Source of the DNA: an archaeon
Lineage (GTDB): Archaea > Asgardarchaeota > Thorarchaeia > Thorarchaeales > Thorarchaeaceae
Direction: 5' to 3'
Assembly (NCBI GenBank): GCA_024276825.1
Contig: JAJRWI010000033.1
Span: 90,614-154,613 of the forward strand
Length of the DNA: 64,000 nucleotides
The notes beneath the pieces were generated by a model. That model saw nothing but the letters and a program-made list of their open reading frames with translations. It made no database searches and had not been told where the DNA came from. The first letter of the stretch is position 1. Every line of letters begins with the position of its first letter. Made by a program: the position numbers and the translations under genes. This document shows, one piece after another, positions 44,100 through 53,012 of the stretch.

Positions 44100-45857
44100 A
44101 TGGAAGAACTATACTGGCAAAATGGCCCGAAATGGCCAAAGCATGTCACCAAGACATTGGAATACCCTGAAGAACCGCTCTTCACAATGCTTGACAGGGC
44201 GGCAGAGAAAAGTCCTGACCTTCCCTATGCGACCTTTATGGGAAAGTCCAAAACATTTGCTGAAGTACGTGAAGATGCTGATCGAATCGCAAATTTTCTA
44301 GTCAGTCAAGGAATCAAACAAGGAGATCGTGTAGCAATATTTCTTCCCAATGTACCGCACTATCCCCCTGTTTTCTTTGGTTCATTAAAGGCTGGGGCAA
44401 AGGTAGTCACCTGTAACCCACTATATAAGGCACGTGAACTCAACTATCAATTGAAAGACACAGGGGCCAAGTTGGTCTTTGTTCTTGATCACCCCACATT
44501 CACTCCGACTTGCTATGAAGCAATAAAGGACACTGATGTGACGCAGGTTGTTGTGTGCGGGATCGGCTCATTCATTCCGAAGGTCAAAGCAGTACTTGGA
44601 TCACTGCTTGGAAAGCTTCCCAAGAGTCCCCATTATGAGATGGACAAGACAATCTTCTATGATGACATAATCAAACAGTATGATCCCAAACCCCCAAAGC
44701 TGGAAGTGGACCCCCACGATACGGCAATACTGATCTATACTGGCGGAACCACTGGTGTTCCCAAAGGTGCCGAGCTCACCCATATGAACCTGATATCAAA
44801 TATAATTCAGATTTCTGAATGGGTGTCACTTAATGAAGAGGATGTTGATGAGCCCGGTCCTATCAGATATGGCAAAGAAGTGTTTGTTGGCGCTCTGCCA
44901 TGGTATCACTCGTATGGACTGACTCTGACTATGCTGCTATCCACCTGGTTTGCTGGGAAGCTAGTCTGCATACCCGATCCAAGAGCTGGAAAACCTCCTC
45001 TCTCTGACCTTCTACATAACCTCGAAAAATACAGAGGTACCATTCTAAACTGTGTTCCCGCTCTATATGCCGCAATCGTCAATCATCCACATATCAACAA
45101 ATATGATCTGACTTCAATCAAGATTTGCAGCTCGGGTGCTGCACCTCTGCCTCCAGAACTTGCAAAGAGCTTCGAGGAGGTAACAGGCGCCTTGTTGTTT
45201 GAAGGATACGGTCTTACAGAAACCTCGCCAGTGACCCACATAAATCCGACAAACAAACGTGACCGTAAATTCGGCTCAATTGGTATTCCAATATCCGATA
45301 CAATCTGCAAGATTGTGGACCCTGAAACTGGCACGAAAGAGTTACCTCTTGGTGAGAAGGGTGAGATTGCGATTCATGGACCACAGGTGATGAAGGGTTA
45401 TTGGAATCGTCCTGAAGAAACTGCAAATGTGATGCGTGAATTCAATGGTAAACGCTTCTTCCTCACTGGCGACATTGGCTATATGGACGAATTTGGCTAT
45501 ACATACATTAGCGACAGAAAGAAACAGATGATCAACGTTGGAGGTCTAAAGGCCTATCCGCGAGAAATCGAAGATGTTCTCTTTGAGCATCCAAAGATCA
45601 AAATGGCTGCAGTCATTGGGGTTCCACGTGACAACGACCCTAGCAATGAGTTCGTCAAGGCATTCATTGTTCTGAAAGATGGTGTTGAGGCAACCCCCGA
45701 AGAGTTCATCGAATGGGCGAGAGAGCGAATGGCTGGATACAAGAGACCTCGTGAGGTCGAGATTGTGGACGAGTTGCCAATGAGTGCAGTGGGCAAGGTT
45801 TTGAGGCGAGTGCTTCGTGAGAAGGAGCTAAAGGCAAGAGGTTTCGAGTCTGACTAA
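44100..45857 (+). CDS. Long-chain acyl-CoA ligase (AMP-forming)
   Basis: About 585 residues from ATG 44100 (a TTG at 44058 is in frame). It has the adenylation motifs IYTGGTTGVPKGAELTH, EGYGLTETSPV, FFLTGDIGYMDEFGYTYISDRKK and the C-terminal catalytic Lys region PMSAVGKVLRR. It activates a carboxylic acid to its CoA thioester; a long- or medium-chain fatty acid is most likely by overall similarity. It could feed the hydroxyacyl-CoA enzymes encoded upstream. Confidence 0.92.
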   Translation: MEELYWQNGPKWPKHVTKTLEYPEEPLFTMLDRAAEKSPDLPYATFMGKSKTFAEVREDADRIANFLVSQGIKQGDRVAIFLPNVPHYPPVFFGSLKAGAKVVTCNPLYKARELNYQLKDTGAKLVFVLDHPTFTPTCYEAIKDTDVTQVVVCGIGSFIPKVKAVLGSLLGKLPKSPHYEMDKTIFYDDIIKQYDPKPPKLEVDPHDTAILIYTGGTTGVPKGAELTHMNLISNIIQISEWVSLNEEDVDEPGPIRYGKEVFVGALPWYHSYGLTLTMLLSTWFAGKLVCIPDPRAGKPPLSDLLHNLEKYRGTILNCVPALYAAIVNHPHINKYDLTSIKICSSGAAPLPPELAKSFEEVTGALLFEGYGLTETSPVTHINPTNKRDRKFGSIGIPISDTICKIVDPETGTKELPLGEKGEIAIHGPQVMKGYWNRPEETANVMREFNGKRFFLTGDIGYMDEFGYTYISDRKKQMINVGGLKAYPREIEDVLFEHPKIKMAAVIGVPRDNDPSNEFVKAFIVLKDGVEATPEEFIEWARERMAGYKRPREVEIVDELPMSAVGKVLRRVLREKELKARGFESD

Positions 45858-45943
45858 CCAGCATCCAGAAACATCTGACTTGATAATCGCCTGTCTCAAA
45901 AGGCTTAATTCAGAAAAGTCCTCTCCTCAGTTGGAGATAGGAA

Positions 45944-46372
45944 ATGCGCATAGAAGCACTGAGAAAAGCACTTGAGGACCTTGAAATCGAATTTCTGATG
46001 GTCGCCATGGACACAATGCCCATCGAGTTCACTATAATTGATGGTGATGATAATGTGCGATTCTGGAATAAGCACGGAATTCGCGTCTTTAAGAGAGGTC
46101 CTGCAGTCATTGGGAGAAATGTAAGAATGTGCCACCCACAAAGCACTCTGGACAGCGTAGAGAAAGTCCTGAAATATCTGAAGAGCGGTGAGCGCGATCA
46201 TCTCGACTTCTGGATTGACAAGCAAGTGGGTGATGATACAAGGAAACTGTTCATCAGGTACGCAGCGATCAGGGACGATAAGGGCAACTATCTTGGCACG
46301 CTTGAAACTACAATAGACATCACACAATTTCAAGGCATAACTGGTGAGAGGAGAGTTTCAGATATCGAATAG
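45944..46372 (+). CDS. Single PAS-domain protein of the DUF438 C-terminal type
   Basis: 142 residues forming one PAS domain. The segments FTIIDGDDNVRFWNK and GRNVRMCHPQSTLDSVEKVL followed by HLDFWI match the PAS module found at the C-terminus of DUF438 proteins, where it often accompanies hemerythrin-like domains. There is no output domain here. It is probably a free-standing sensor or electron/ligand-binding module. It stands alone. Confidence 0.75.
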   Translation: MRIEALRKALEDLEIEFLMVAMDTMPIEFTIIDGDDNVRFWNKHGIRVFKRGPAVIGRNVRMCHPQSTLDSVEKVLKYLKSGERDHLDFWIDKQVGDDTRKLFIRYAAIRDDKGNYLGTLETTIDITQFQGITGERRVSDIE

Positions 46373-46443
46373 GTTTTCAGGCATAACTAATAAAACGAAT
46401 GAAAGCACTTGTGATAACTCAAAGATTAACAGAGGGTTAATTG

Positions 46444-46833
46444 GTGACCGGACACGAAACAATATTGGTCACTGGGACATGCGGCCATGAGTTTGAAGTC
46501 ACAATTCCGAATGGCAACTCATATTTCCTAACTAGGGACAACCTTAATGAAATTCTATCAGGAAAAATATCATTTACCAGATGCCCAATATGCAACACCG
46601 AGGTCGCGTTCCTTTACGAGTTTGTGATTAACACTTTCTGTGAACGCATTGGTGTATATCCCATTCAATGGAAAGAAGAGATTATGAGCAAGCGACGCAA
46701 CTTTGACACTATAATATTTGAGGAGTTTGGAGGTCCGTTTCTTAATCTGAGGAAACACCTTGAGAATATAGGCGTCCTAGCTGATCATAGATGCCTGTCT
46801 GATGAGTATATGGACCGTCTTGATGAGCAGTAG
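46444..46833 (+). CDS. Small zinc-ribbon-like protein, unknown function
   Basis: About 129 residues from GTG 46444 (TTG at 46441 also possible). A Cys-His pair in GTCGHEFEV and CPIC about 35 residues later could hold a zinc ion. The C-terminal half is helical. No family recognised. It lies between a PAS protein and a carbonic anhydrase-like gene (convergent, 3 bases). Confidence 0.6.
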   Translation: MTGHETILVTGTCGHEFEVTIPNGNSYFLTRDNLNEILSGKISFTRCPICNTEVAFLYEFVINTFCERIGVYPIQWKEEIMSKRRNFDTIIFEEFGGPFLNLRKHLENIGVLADHRCLSDEYMDRLDEQ

Positions 46834-46836
46834 TAT

Positions 46837-47352
46837 CTACTGATAACACTCTTTATGCCTACGTCCGAGCTCCACGTATAACTCTGCTCCTATGAGGAAT
46901 CCTTCAAGGAGTTCATCTGAAACTTCCCTCTTCACCTTGCCCGGAATACCGAGAACAAGGCTTCTGTCTGGGATTACAGTGTTTTCGGTGACCACTGAGC
47001 CTGCACCAATCACACACTCCTTGCCCACTTTTGCCCCAGTTAAAACAATGGCACCAATGCCAACAACCGACCTGTCCCCAATCTCACAGGCATGAATCAC
47101 GCAATTGTGTCCTGCAGTGACATGATCCCCAATAATTGCGGGATGTGTGAAGGTTGTATGTACTGTAGCATTGTCCTGAATTGATGTCCCCTTTCCAATG
47201 CGAATGTAATTCATGTCTCCTCTCAGCACTGCAAACTCCCAGATTGACGAGTCCTCACCCACCTCTACATCGCCGAGGAGGGAGGCACGTGGTGAAATGT
47301 ATGCATTTGGATGCGCCTTTGGAGTCTTTCCATCAAACTCGTATAATCCCAT
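46837..47352 (-). CDS. Gamma-carbonic anhydrase-like hexapeptide protein
   Basis: 171 residues of left-handed beta-helix repeats (VGEDSSIWEFAVLRGD, IRIGKGTSIQDNATVH). The zinc ligand histidines of the gamma class are present in TTFTHPAIIGDHVTAGHNCVIHACEIG. The length and short N-terminus match the Cam-H/YrdA group, whose activity varies. It may be a carbonic anhydrase or a related acyltransferase-like protein. Confidence 0.88.
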   Translation of the reverse strand: MGLYEFDGKTPKAHPNAYISPRASLLGDVEVGEDSSIWEFAVLRGDMNYIRIGKGTSIQDNATVHTTFTHPAIIGDHVTAGHNCVIHACEIGDRSVVGIGAIVLTGAKVGKECVIGAGSVVTENTVIPDRSLVLGIPGKVKREVSDELLEGFLIGAELYVELGRRHKECYQ

Positions 47353-47518
47353 ATTGAAACCTCATTTATTTCGCTACTGTCATATCTTTAAGATTATTGA
47401 ATCTGGCCTAAGCACAAACCACTACAGATTTACCTCACCACCTACCAAAACTATCAAAAAGCCCGCTCACAAAAGAATGATATAGACTTTTGTTTAATGA
47501 AACTATGGTGTAATTTGA

Positions 47519-48178
47519 ATGGACCCATTGCTCTTTGCTACTTCTACAGCATCTGCATCGGTTTCATTCATTGTTTCATTTATTTTCTTAAGGGTATACT
47601 TTCAAGAGCACAAGTCAACCCGCCTTCTGTGGGCACTCGCCTACTTTCTCTATGCCTGCGGCCACACGATAGTGTCATTGATTTCACTTGACATAATTGT
47701 TGGTGATGCAGTTTTACTATGGATGTGGATCTATGTGAATCTGGGTGGCAGTGGCACGGTTGGACTCATCCTATTCACCATGTTTCCCTTCTTGACCAAT
47801 CGGCAACATATGCGAGAGGTTATAGTCCTTATTTTTGTCATTCTGTACTCTATCGGAACTGCACTCTATGCCTTTGTTATTCCTGTTGATAGCATATACG
47901 CAATTATAAATCCGTTCGACAAGACACATCTCAATAATATGAGCTGGTGGGTCGTTATTATGGTAATCCCTGCATCTTTCTTAGTCAGCTATATCTTCCT
48001 GAATCATTACAGGGTGACTAGGACGAATTGGGGCCTATTCATTGGGATCTCATTCTTCATGTATGCCTTTATTCTCTTCATCTGGCCAATTCAGGAGTTG
48101 AAGCCTCTGTTTTACATTCTTCGTACTGTTTCGGTAGGACTACTTGGAGTGGGCGGCATACTACTGGCACGCGACTAA
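47519..48178 (+). CDS. Seven-helix membrane protein, unknown function
   Basis: 219 residues with seven predicted membrane helices and short loops. The layout (LLWALAYFLYACGHTIVSL, then LLWMWIYVNLGG) resembles the seven-helix sensory modules that sit at the N-terminus of some archaeal histidine kinases, but no kinase domain follows. The end overlaps the convergent FTR1 gene by 4 bases. Confidence 0.7.
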   Translation: MDPLLFATSTASASVSFIVSFIFLRVYFQEHKSTRLLWALAYFLYACGHTIVSLISLDIIVGDAVLLWMWIYVNLGGSGTVGLILFTMFPFLTNRQHMREVIVLIFVILYSIGTALYAFVIPVDSIYAIINPFDKTHLNNMSWWVVIMVIPASFLVSYIFLNHYRVTRTNWGLFIGISFFMYAFILFIWPIQELKPLFYILRTVSVGLLGVGGILLARD

Positions 48179-49041
48179 TCACTTCGACTGAGATCAGATA
48201 TGCTGGCGCCTCGTTTCTTTACTACAAAGTATATAGAAACAAGACCAAGATATGATAGGTATCCCACAACTTCTAACAATGACGGGTTGCCATTATATCC
48301 AAACAGGCTCTTTGCAAGACCTCCAATCAGTCCATTCTCATGAAGGAGGGGATAACTGCCATCTGGTAGTAATGGTGGATTGATGTTCCATAGCTCCGTT
48401 GTGCCAAACAGAATAACTCCTCCCTCCTGCAACTCATGAATCCCATAAGCCACCATTCCCGCTGCAAAAAAGATTAGGAGGAAACTGGTCCATTTGAAGA
48501 ACGACCCCAATGGCACTCGAAATGTGCCCTTGTATAGCATCACACCAATAATCGATGCAGCAAACACTCCTATTATGAGGCCAATATATGTGATGACTCC
48601 ATCCTGAATCACAAGAACCGCTGTAAAGAATACAAGCTCAACCCCCTCTCTCAGAATCAATGCGAAAACAAGCAAGAACAGACCAAATGCGCTACGCGAA
48701 CTGATATTCTTCTGAACAGAGTCTTCAATCTCACCTGCAATCCTGTTCTTGGAGTTCCACATCCAAAGAATCATAGTGGTCAACATCACTGCTGCCAATA
48801 ACATCAAAGACCCTTCAAAGATAGGAAGAAACTCGCTCTCTAGAGAACCCCATATCGCATTCATCATAGCAGCAAGAATTATACTTGCAATCGCTGCAAA
48901 GACTCCCCCGAGAATTACAAACCTGTTTAACTCCGTTCTGTGAGTCTTTCTTAAGTACACCAGAACAATTGATACTACAAGAGCTATCTCCATTCCTTCC
49001 CGTAATGTGATTATCAGTGATGCAATTACCATCGTTACCAT
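48175..49041 (-). CDS. FTR1-family iron permease
   Basis: 288 residues, seven membrane helices, with both REGxE motifs of the iron-transport family: LREGMEIALVV (near 14) and LREGVELVFF (near 131). It probably moves iron across the cytoplasmic membrane. No ferroxidase or periplasmic partner is encoded beside it. The gene upstream on the same strand is a double Lrp-type regulator, 59 bases away, which may control it. Confidence 0.88.
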   Translation of the reverse strand: MVTMVIASLIITLREGMEIALVVSIVLVYLRKTHRTELNRFVILGGVFAAIASIILAAMMNAIWGSLESEFLPIFEGSLMLLAAVMLTTMILWMWNSKNRIAGEIEDSVQKNISSRSAFGLFLLVFALILREGVELVFFTAVLVIQDGVITYIGLIIGVFAASIIGVMLYKGTFRVPLGSFFKWTSFLLIFFAAGMVAYGIHELQEGGVILFGTTELWNINPPLLPDGSYPLLHENGLIGGLAKSLFGYNGNPSLLEVVGYLSYLGLVSIYFVVKKRGASISDLSRSD

Positions 49042-49100
49042 ACAATCCTATTAACAATTGTTAATAAACATCATCATATGACTTCTGTTTCATATTAATA

Positions 49101-50018
49101 TTATAGATGCCACTCCTCCAGTGATATCTGCGAGTATGTATCAATTACTGCCCTGTATTTGTAGAGATCTCTCAGAAACTGGTTATATGCGTTAACACTC
49201 TCTGTGCGCACGGTTGCATAAAGACTGTAAACGTCTCCTACTCGATGCAAGTCCCAGACCTCGCTCATTGCACTGATTCTCCTAGCAGCTGATGATATGG
49301 ATCCTGGCTTTGTTCGTATCTGTAGAAAGAACTTGATTGGCAGACCAATTTGTCTGAAACTGATGTCAACCGAATAGCCAACAATCACCCCCATCTGCTC
49401 AAGCTGTCTGATCGCCCTTGAAACTGCAGGTTGTGTGAGCCTTGGTTTCATGGAATCCCCAATTGTCTGTTGTGATGGTGGATATGGGTCTTCTTCTATT
49501 GCTCTCCATCTGGCGATTGTTTTAAGGAGTTCCCAATCTCTTGAAGAAAGAGTCATACTCCCATCATGTTTTATATTCAATACGAATCCGTTTGTCTTGT
49601 ATGTTGAGAGCACCTGTAGCATTTTATACGTCTGTGCTCCAGATTTGGCAACTACTCTGTCAATTTGATCTAAGAACTGATTGAACCTGACAGGTGAACG
49701 GAATCTAAGAAGACCCAGCAATGAATACTCTCCAGAGATGCCATCAAGTGACTCGAGTTCTGCCATCTGTATCAATGCCTGACTCACGCTAATCTCCCTT
49801 GGATTGGTCTTAACAAGTAATATCGTATTTCTCTCTGAATACACCAGAGCAGGGTTGACCACTGTAGTGTAGGCACGAATTATCCCCTGTTTGACCAGTT
49901 TCTTAGTGACATGCGCGACCCAATTACGGCTCTTGCCAATTCTCTTGCCGAGTTCCTCATGACTGGCCCTGGAGTTTTTCAATAACTCTGCTAAAAGATT
50001 CTTTTCAGACTCTTTCAT
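49101..50018 (-). CDS. Double Lrp/AsnC-type transcription regulator
   Basis: About 305 residues from ATG 50018 (GTG 50027 in frame). Two HTH_AsnC domains are present, LLKNSRASHEELGKRIGKSRNWVAHV near the start and QQTIGDSMKPRLTQPAVSRAI in the middle, each followed by a ferredoxin-like ligand/oligomerisation domain. The fused form is about twice the usual 150 residues, so a single chain could replace a homodimer. It is divergent from the S-adenosylhomocysteinase gene and may regulate it. Confidence 0.85.
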   Translation of the reverse strand: MKESEKNLLAELLKNSRASHEELGKRIGKSRNWVAHVTKKLVKQGIIRAYTTVVNPALVYSERNTILLVKTNPREISVSQALIQMAELESLDGISGEYSLLGLLRFRSPVRFNQFLDQIDRVVAKSGAQTYKMLQVLSTYKTNGFVLNIKHDGSMTLSSRDWELLKTIARWRAIEEDPYPPSQQTIGDSMKPRLTQPAVSRAIRQLEQMGVIVGYSVDISFRQIGLPIKFFLQIRTKPGSISSAARRISAMSEVWDLHRVGDVYSLYATVRTESVNAYNQFLRDLYKYRAVIDTYSQISLEEWHL

Positions 50019-50020
50019 AG

Positions 50021-50052
50021 ATTGCACAATAATTCTTCAATATCTATGCAAT
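50021..50052. promoter_or_regulatory. Inverted repeat ATTGCA-N20-TGCAAT at the start of the Lrp-type gene
   Basis: ATTGCA at 50021-50026 and TGCAAT at 50047-50052, 20 bases apart, just upstream of ATG 50018. The spacing suits two contacts of an Lrp-type dimer on one face of the helix and would allow autoregulation. A TATA-like ATATAATATG at 50081-50090 serves the divergent S-adenosylhomocysteinase gene. Confidence 0.4.
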
Positions 50053-50116
50053 TTATTCATTTTCATTACACAGGATTCATATAATATGCGATGTCCTAAC
50101 TGACCCGTGAGTTACA

Positions 50117-51373
50117 ATGGTTGATTACAAAGTAAAAGACATTAGCTTAGCTGAAGAAGGCCGAATGTTGATAGACTATGCTGAGAAACATATGCCAGTT
50201 CTCATGCATCTTAGAGAGAAATATTCAGAGTCCAAACCTCTCAAGGGAATGAGGATCTCAGGATGCCTACACGTGACCAAAGAAACCGCGGTCCTTGTAG
50301 AAACCCTGCGAGCATGCGGTGCCCAAGTCGCGTGGTCTGGATGCAATCCCTTGTCCACCAATGACAAGGTCGCTGCAGCACTGGCAGCAAATGATATTCC
50401 AGTCTTTGCATGGCATGGTCTCAGTAAGGATGAATATTACTGGTGCATTGAGCAGACCCTAAAGATTGAGCCCACCCTCACCCTTGATGATGGTGCAGAC
50501 CTTATCTTCACACTGCACAATAAGCGTGATGACCTAATTCCTAACCTCTATGGCGGTTCTGAAGAAACAACAACAGGGGTCATTAGAGTCAGGGCAATGG
50601 CTGAGGATGGTGCACTAAAGTATCCAATCATGGCCGTGAATGATGCCCAGACCAAGCACATGTTTGACAATGTTTATGGCACTGGTCAGAGCTCATTTGA
50701 CGGTGTTTTAAGAGCCTCTGCAATACTAATTGCTGGCAAGACTGTTGTCATTGGCGGCTATGGCTACTGCGGCAGAGGGCTTGCTACTCGTGCAAAGGGT
50801 CTGGGTGCTGATGTCATTGTGACCGAGGTCGATCCGGTGAGGGCTCTTCAAGCAAGAATGGATGGCTACAGAGTCATGCCGATGAGCAAGGCGGCAAAGG
50901 AGGGTGACCTGTTCATCACAGCCACGGGAATGAAAGATGTGATCACTGGTGAACACATGAAGGTGATGAAGGATGGTGCAATCCTTGGAAATGCTGGACA
51001 TTACAATGTTGAGATCAATGAGCCCGATCTCATGGCAATGAGCAAGGGGAAGAAACGTGTCCGTCATGCTCTTGACGAGTATGAGTTGAAGGATGGTCGG
51101 AGAATATACCTGCTTGGCGAGGGGCGACTGGTGAACCTCGTGGCTGCTGAAGGGCATCCAAGCGAAGTCATGGACCTATCATTTGCTGGTCAATTGAATG
51201 CCATGATCTGGCTGGCCAAGAATGGCAAGGGTCTCAAGCCTGCAGTCTACGAGTTCCCTGAAGAGCTTGACAAGGAGACCGCCTTGGCAAAGTTGGAAAC
51301 CATGGGAATCAAGATTGACAAATGGACTCCTGAACAAGAGGCATATGCAAGGGCATATGCTGAAGGAACATAA
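50117..51373 (+). CDS. ahcY: S-adenosylhomocysteinase
   Basis: 418 residues. NAD-binding motif VIGGYGYCGRGLA, DNVYGTGQSSFDGVLRA, and the substrate-domain segments SGCLHVTKETAVLVETL and WSGCNPLSTNDKVAAAL. It hydrolyses S-adenosylhomocysteine to adenosine and homocysteine. It lacks the C-terminal KPDHYRY segment of eukaryotic and many bacterial enzymes, as usual for archaeal forms. The promoter faces the Lrp-type regulator gene. Confidence 0.96.
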   Translation: MVDYKVKDISLAEEGRMLIDYAEKHMPVLMHLREKYSESKPLKGMRISGCLHVTKETAVLVETLRACGAQVAWSGCNPLSTNDKVAAALAANDIPVFAWHGLSKDEYYWCIEQTLKIEPTLTLDDGADLIFTLHNKRDDLIPNLYGGSEETTTGVIRVRAMAEDGALKYPIMAVNDAQTKHMFDNVYGTGQSSFDGVLRASAILIAGKTVVIGGYGYCGRGLATRAKGLGADVIVTEVDPVRALQARMDGYRVMPMSKAAKEGDLFITATGMKDVITGEHMKVMKDGAILGNAGHYNVEINEPDLMAMSKGKKRVRHALDEYELKDGRRIYLLGEGRLVNLVAAEGHPSEVMDLSFAGQLNAMIWLAKNGKGLKPAVYEFPEELDKETALAKLETMGIKIDKWTPEQEAYARAYAEGT

Positions 51374-51407
51374 GTGTGGAGAATTAATCTCCCACCTCTT
51401 CTTTTTT
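51374..51407 (+). terminator. Possible terminator after ahcY
   Basis: GTGGAGA (51376-51382) and TCTCCCAC (51388-51395) can pair with one bulged base around a five-base loop, followed by CTCTTCTTTTTT. It lies directly after the ahcY stop and could also end the convergent flavodoxin transcript less well. Confidence 0.5.
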
Positions 51408-51416
51408 ATCACAGAA

Positions 51417-51878
51417 TTATTTGCTAAGCATTTCTACAATAGACCTTGCAAAATCATGAGCTCGCTGAATCTCATCATCTGCGAGAGGACCACGAGGTCC
51501 CTTGACCTTTGCAGAAAAGCCCTCTGTCAAGACTCTTACCACTGGAATCTTGTCTTTGATATAGGCCTCTAGTTTAGACTGTGCGATGCTCTTGTTGCCT
51601 CCAGTATATGTATCGAAAGTGGTGAACCTCTTTCCCTCCAGATTTACAATCGCTGCCCGATCAATGAAATGGAGTAGATTGGCAGCGGGTTCCTGATTAT
51701 GATTGGGGCATCCAAATAATATGACATCATACTCTCCAAGTTCATCAGTATGAATCTCATCTGGCTTCTTGACAACGCACTTGATGTTCTCATTCCTATC
51801 GAGTACCTCAGCCATTGCTTCGGCAATCTTCTTCGTATTACCATATACACTCTCATAGACTATAATGACCTTCATCAT
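51417..51878 (-). CDS. Flavodoxin-family protein
   Basis: About 153 residues. N-terminal FMN phosphate loop VYESVYGNTKKIAEA, then ILFGCPNHNQEP and the TFDTYTGGN segment near the isoalloxazine site. A small FMN electron carrier. It starts at ATG 51878 or 51875. Function within the redox network is open; it could replace ferredoxin. Confidence 0.88.
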   Translation of the reverse strand: MMKVIIVYESVYGNTKKIAEAMAEVLDRNENIKCVVKKPDEIHTDELGEYDVILFGCPNHNQEPAANLLHFIDRAAIVNLEGKRFTTFDTYTGGNKSIAQSKLEAYIKDKIPVVRVLTEGFSAKVKGPRGPLADDEIQRAHDFARSIVEMLSK

Positions 51879-51950
51879 CACTCAATCAGGAGTTATATTG
51901 TTTTCTTTTATTTGAATTGGTATAAAGAAGCCATCTGCTTGATTAGAACT

Positions 51951-52597
51951 ATGACAATCAGCAGAGATTTCAACCAGGATGTCTATTCTCAATACATTCG
52001 ATCTCGACTTGAAAAACAAATCGAGTTCATTGCGGAGATTGACAAGGCTAAGCGGGTGATACGTCAGACCTCATTGATGGACGGGTCTCGCCAAGAGAAT
52101 GATGCAGAGCACTCATGGCACATCGCACTCATGGCGTTGATTCTATCAGAGTATACTAATGAGCCTATTGATGTTCTAAATGTCATCAAGATGTTATTGA
52201 TTCACGATCTTGGTGAGATTGATGCAGGTGATGTCTTTGTCTATGACAAGGACGCAGATCTGAGTGAGAAGCATAGGCGTGAGCAAGTAGCCGCTTCTAG
52301 GATTTTTGGTCTACTGCCAGAAGATCAGGCTGAAGACTTTTTGCACGCATGGAATGAGTTTGAGGAGCAAAAGACCCCTGAGGCAAAGTTTGCAAAGGCC
52401 CTTGATGGCTTACAGCCGGTACTTCAAGGCTTCTTTAACAAAGGCTGGTCATGGCATACTCATCACATTCAAATGGAACAGGTCTTGAAAAAGAAAAAGC
52501 CGATAAGAACGGCTCTCTCTCATTGTGGGAGTTCACAAGAGACCTAATTGCAAAGGCAAATGAGAATGGTTATTTCTTTAATGAAGAATCAGGATGA
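51951..52597 (+). CDS. HD-domain phosphohydrolase (HDDC2/YfbR-like), frameshifted near the C-terminus
   Basis: From ATG 51951 the protein carries the HD signature AEHSWHIALMALILSEY and LLIHDLGEIDAGD with a downstream Asp, typical of nucleoside 5'-monophosphate hydrolases of this family. In the ATG frame it ends at a TAA near 52547. The coherent C-terminus continues in another frame: from the second A-run (52494-52499) it reads KADKNGSLSLWEFTR and onward to TGA 52595-52597, overlapping the next start as ATGA. One missing A in the run, or a -1 slip on the AAAAAG repeats, restores it to about 215 residues. Confidence 0.8.
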
Positions 52598-52998
52598 TGC
52601 CCCGACGCAAACTATTAAGACACTTTACAGACCAGTTCTCTATGATTGCGATGGTAACCGCTAGTGAAGTCTTTGAAGCATTGAAACCAGTGATGGACCC
52701 AGAACATCCTGTTTCAATCACTGATCCCCGACTGGGAATTGTCACACCAGAAGGAATCAAAGTAGATGATGACCTGATCCAAGTTCGTTTCAAGCCTACC
52801 GTGGCCACCTGCCCAATGGGTGGTCTTATTGGCGTTCTTATCAGATACCATCTTGAGAAAGAGTATCCAGACGCCAAGATTGTTGTCAAACTCATTCCGG
52901 GGACTCACGTTTCTGAGGATGCAGTGAACAACATGATTAACAACAATGATCAATATAACAACATAATCGAGCAGATGCAACAGCGTGGTATGATCTAG
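52594..52998 (+). CDS. CIA2/MIP18-family Fe-S assembly factor, eukaryote-like
   Basis: 134 residues. It shares with eukaryotic CIA2 (FAM96/MIP18) the DPEHPVSITD start of the domain, FKPTVATCPMGGLIGVLIRYHL with the reactive Cys, and IPGTHVSEDAVN near the end. The eukaryotic counterparts read DPEHP, C-S-M-A-T-L-I-G and PGTHASEHAVN, whereas bacterial SufT/PaaD proteins lack the PGTH segment. CIA2 delivers Fe-S clusters to target apoproteins, which fits the Fe-S-rich neighbours. The start at 52594 overlaps the upstream stop; internal ATGs at 52642 and 52651 are possible. Confidence 0.85.
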   Translation: MMPRRKLLRHFTDQFSMIAMVTASEVFEALKPVMDPEHPVSITDPRLGIVTPEGIKVDDDLIQVRFKPTVATCPMGGLIGVLIRYHLEKEYPDAKIVVKLIPGTHVSEDAVNNMINNNDQYNNIIEQMQQRGMI

Positions 52999-53012
52999 GT
53001 TGCAAGCCTTAC

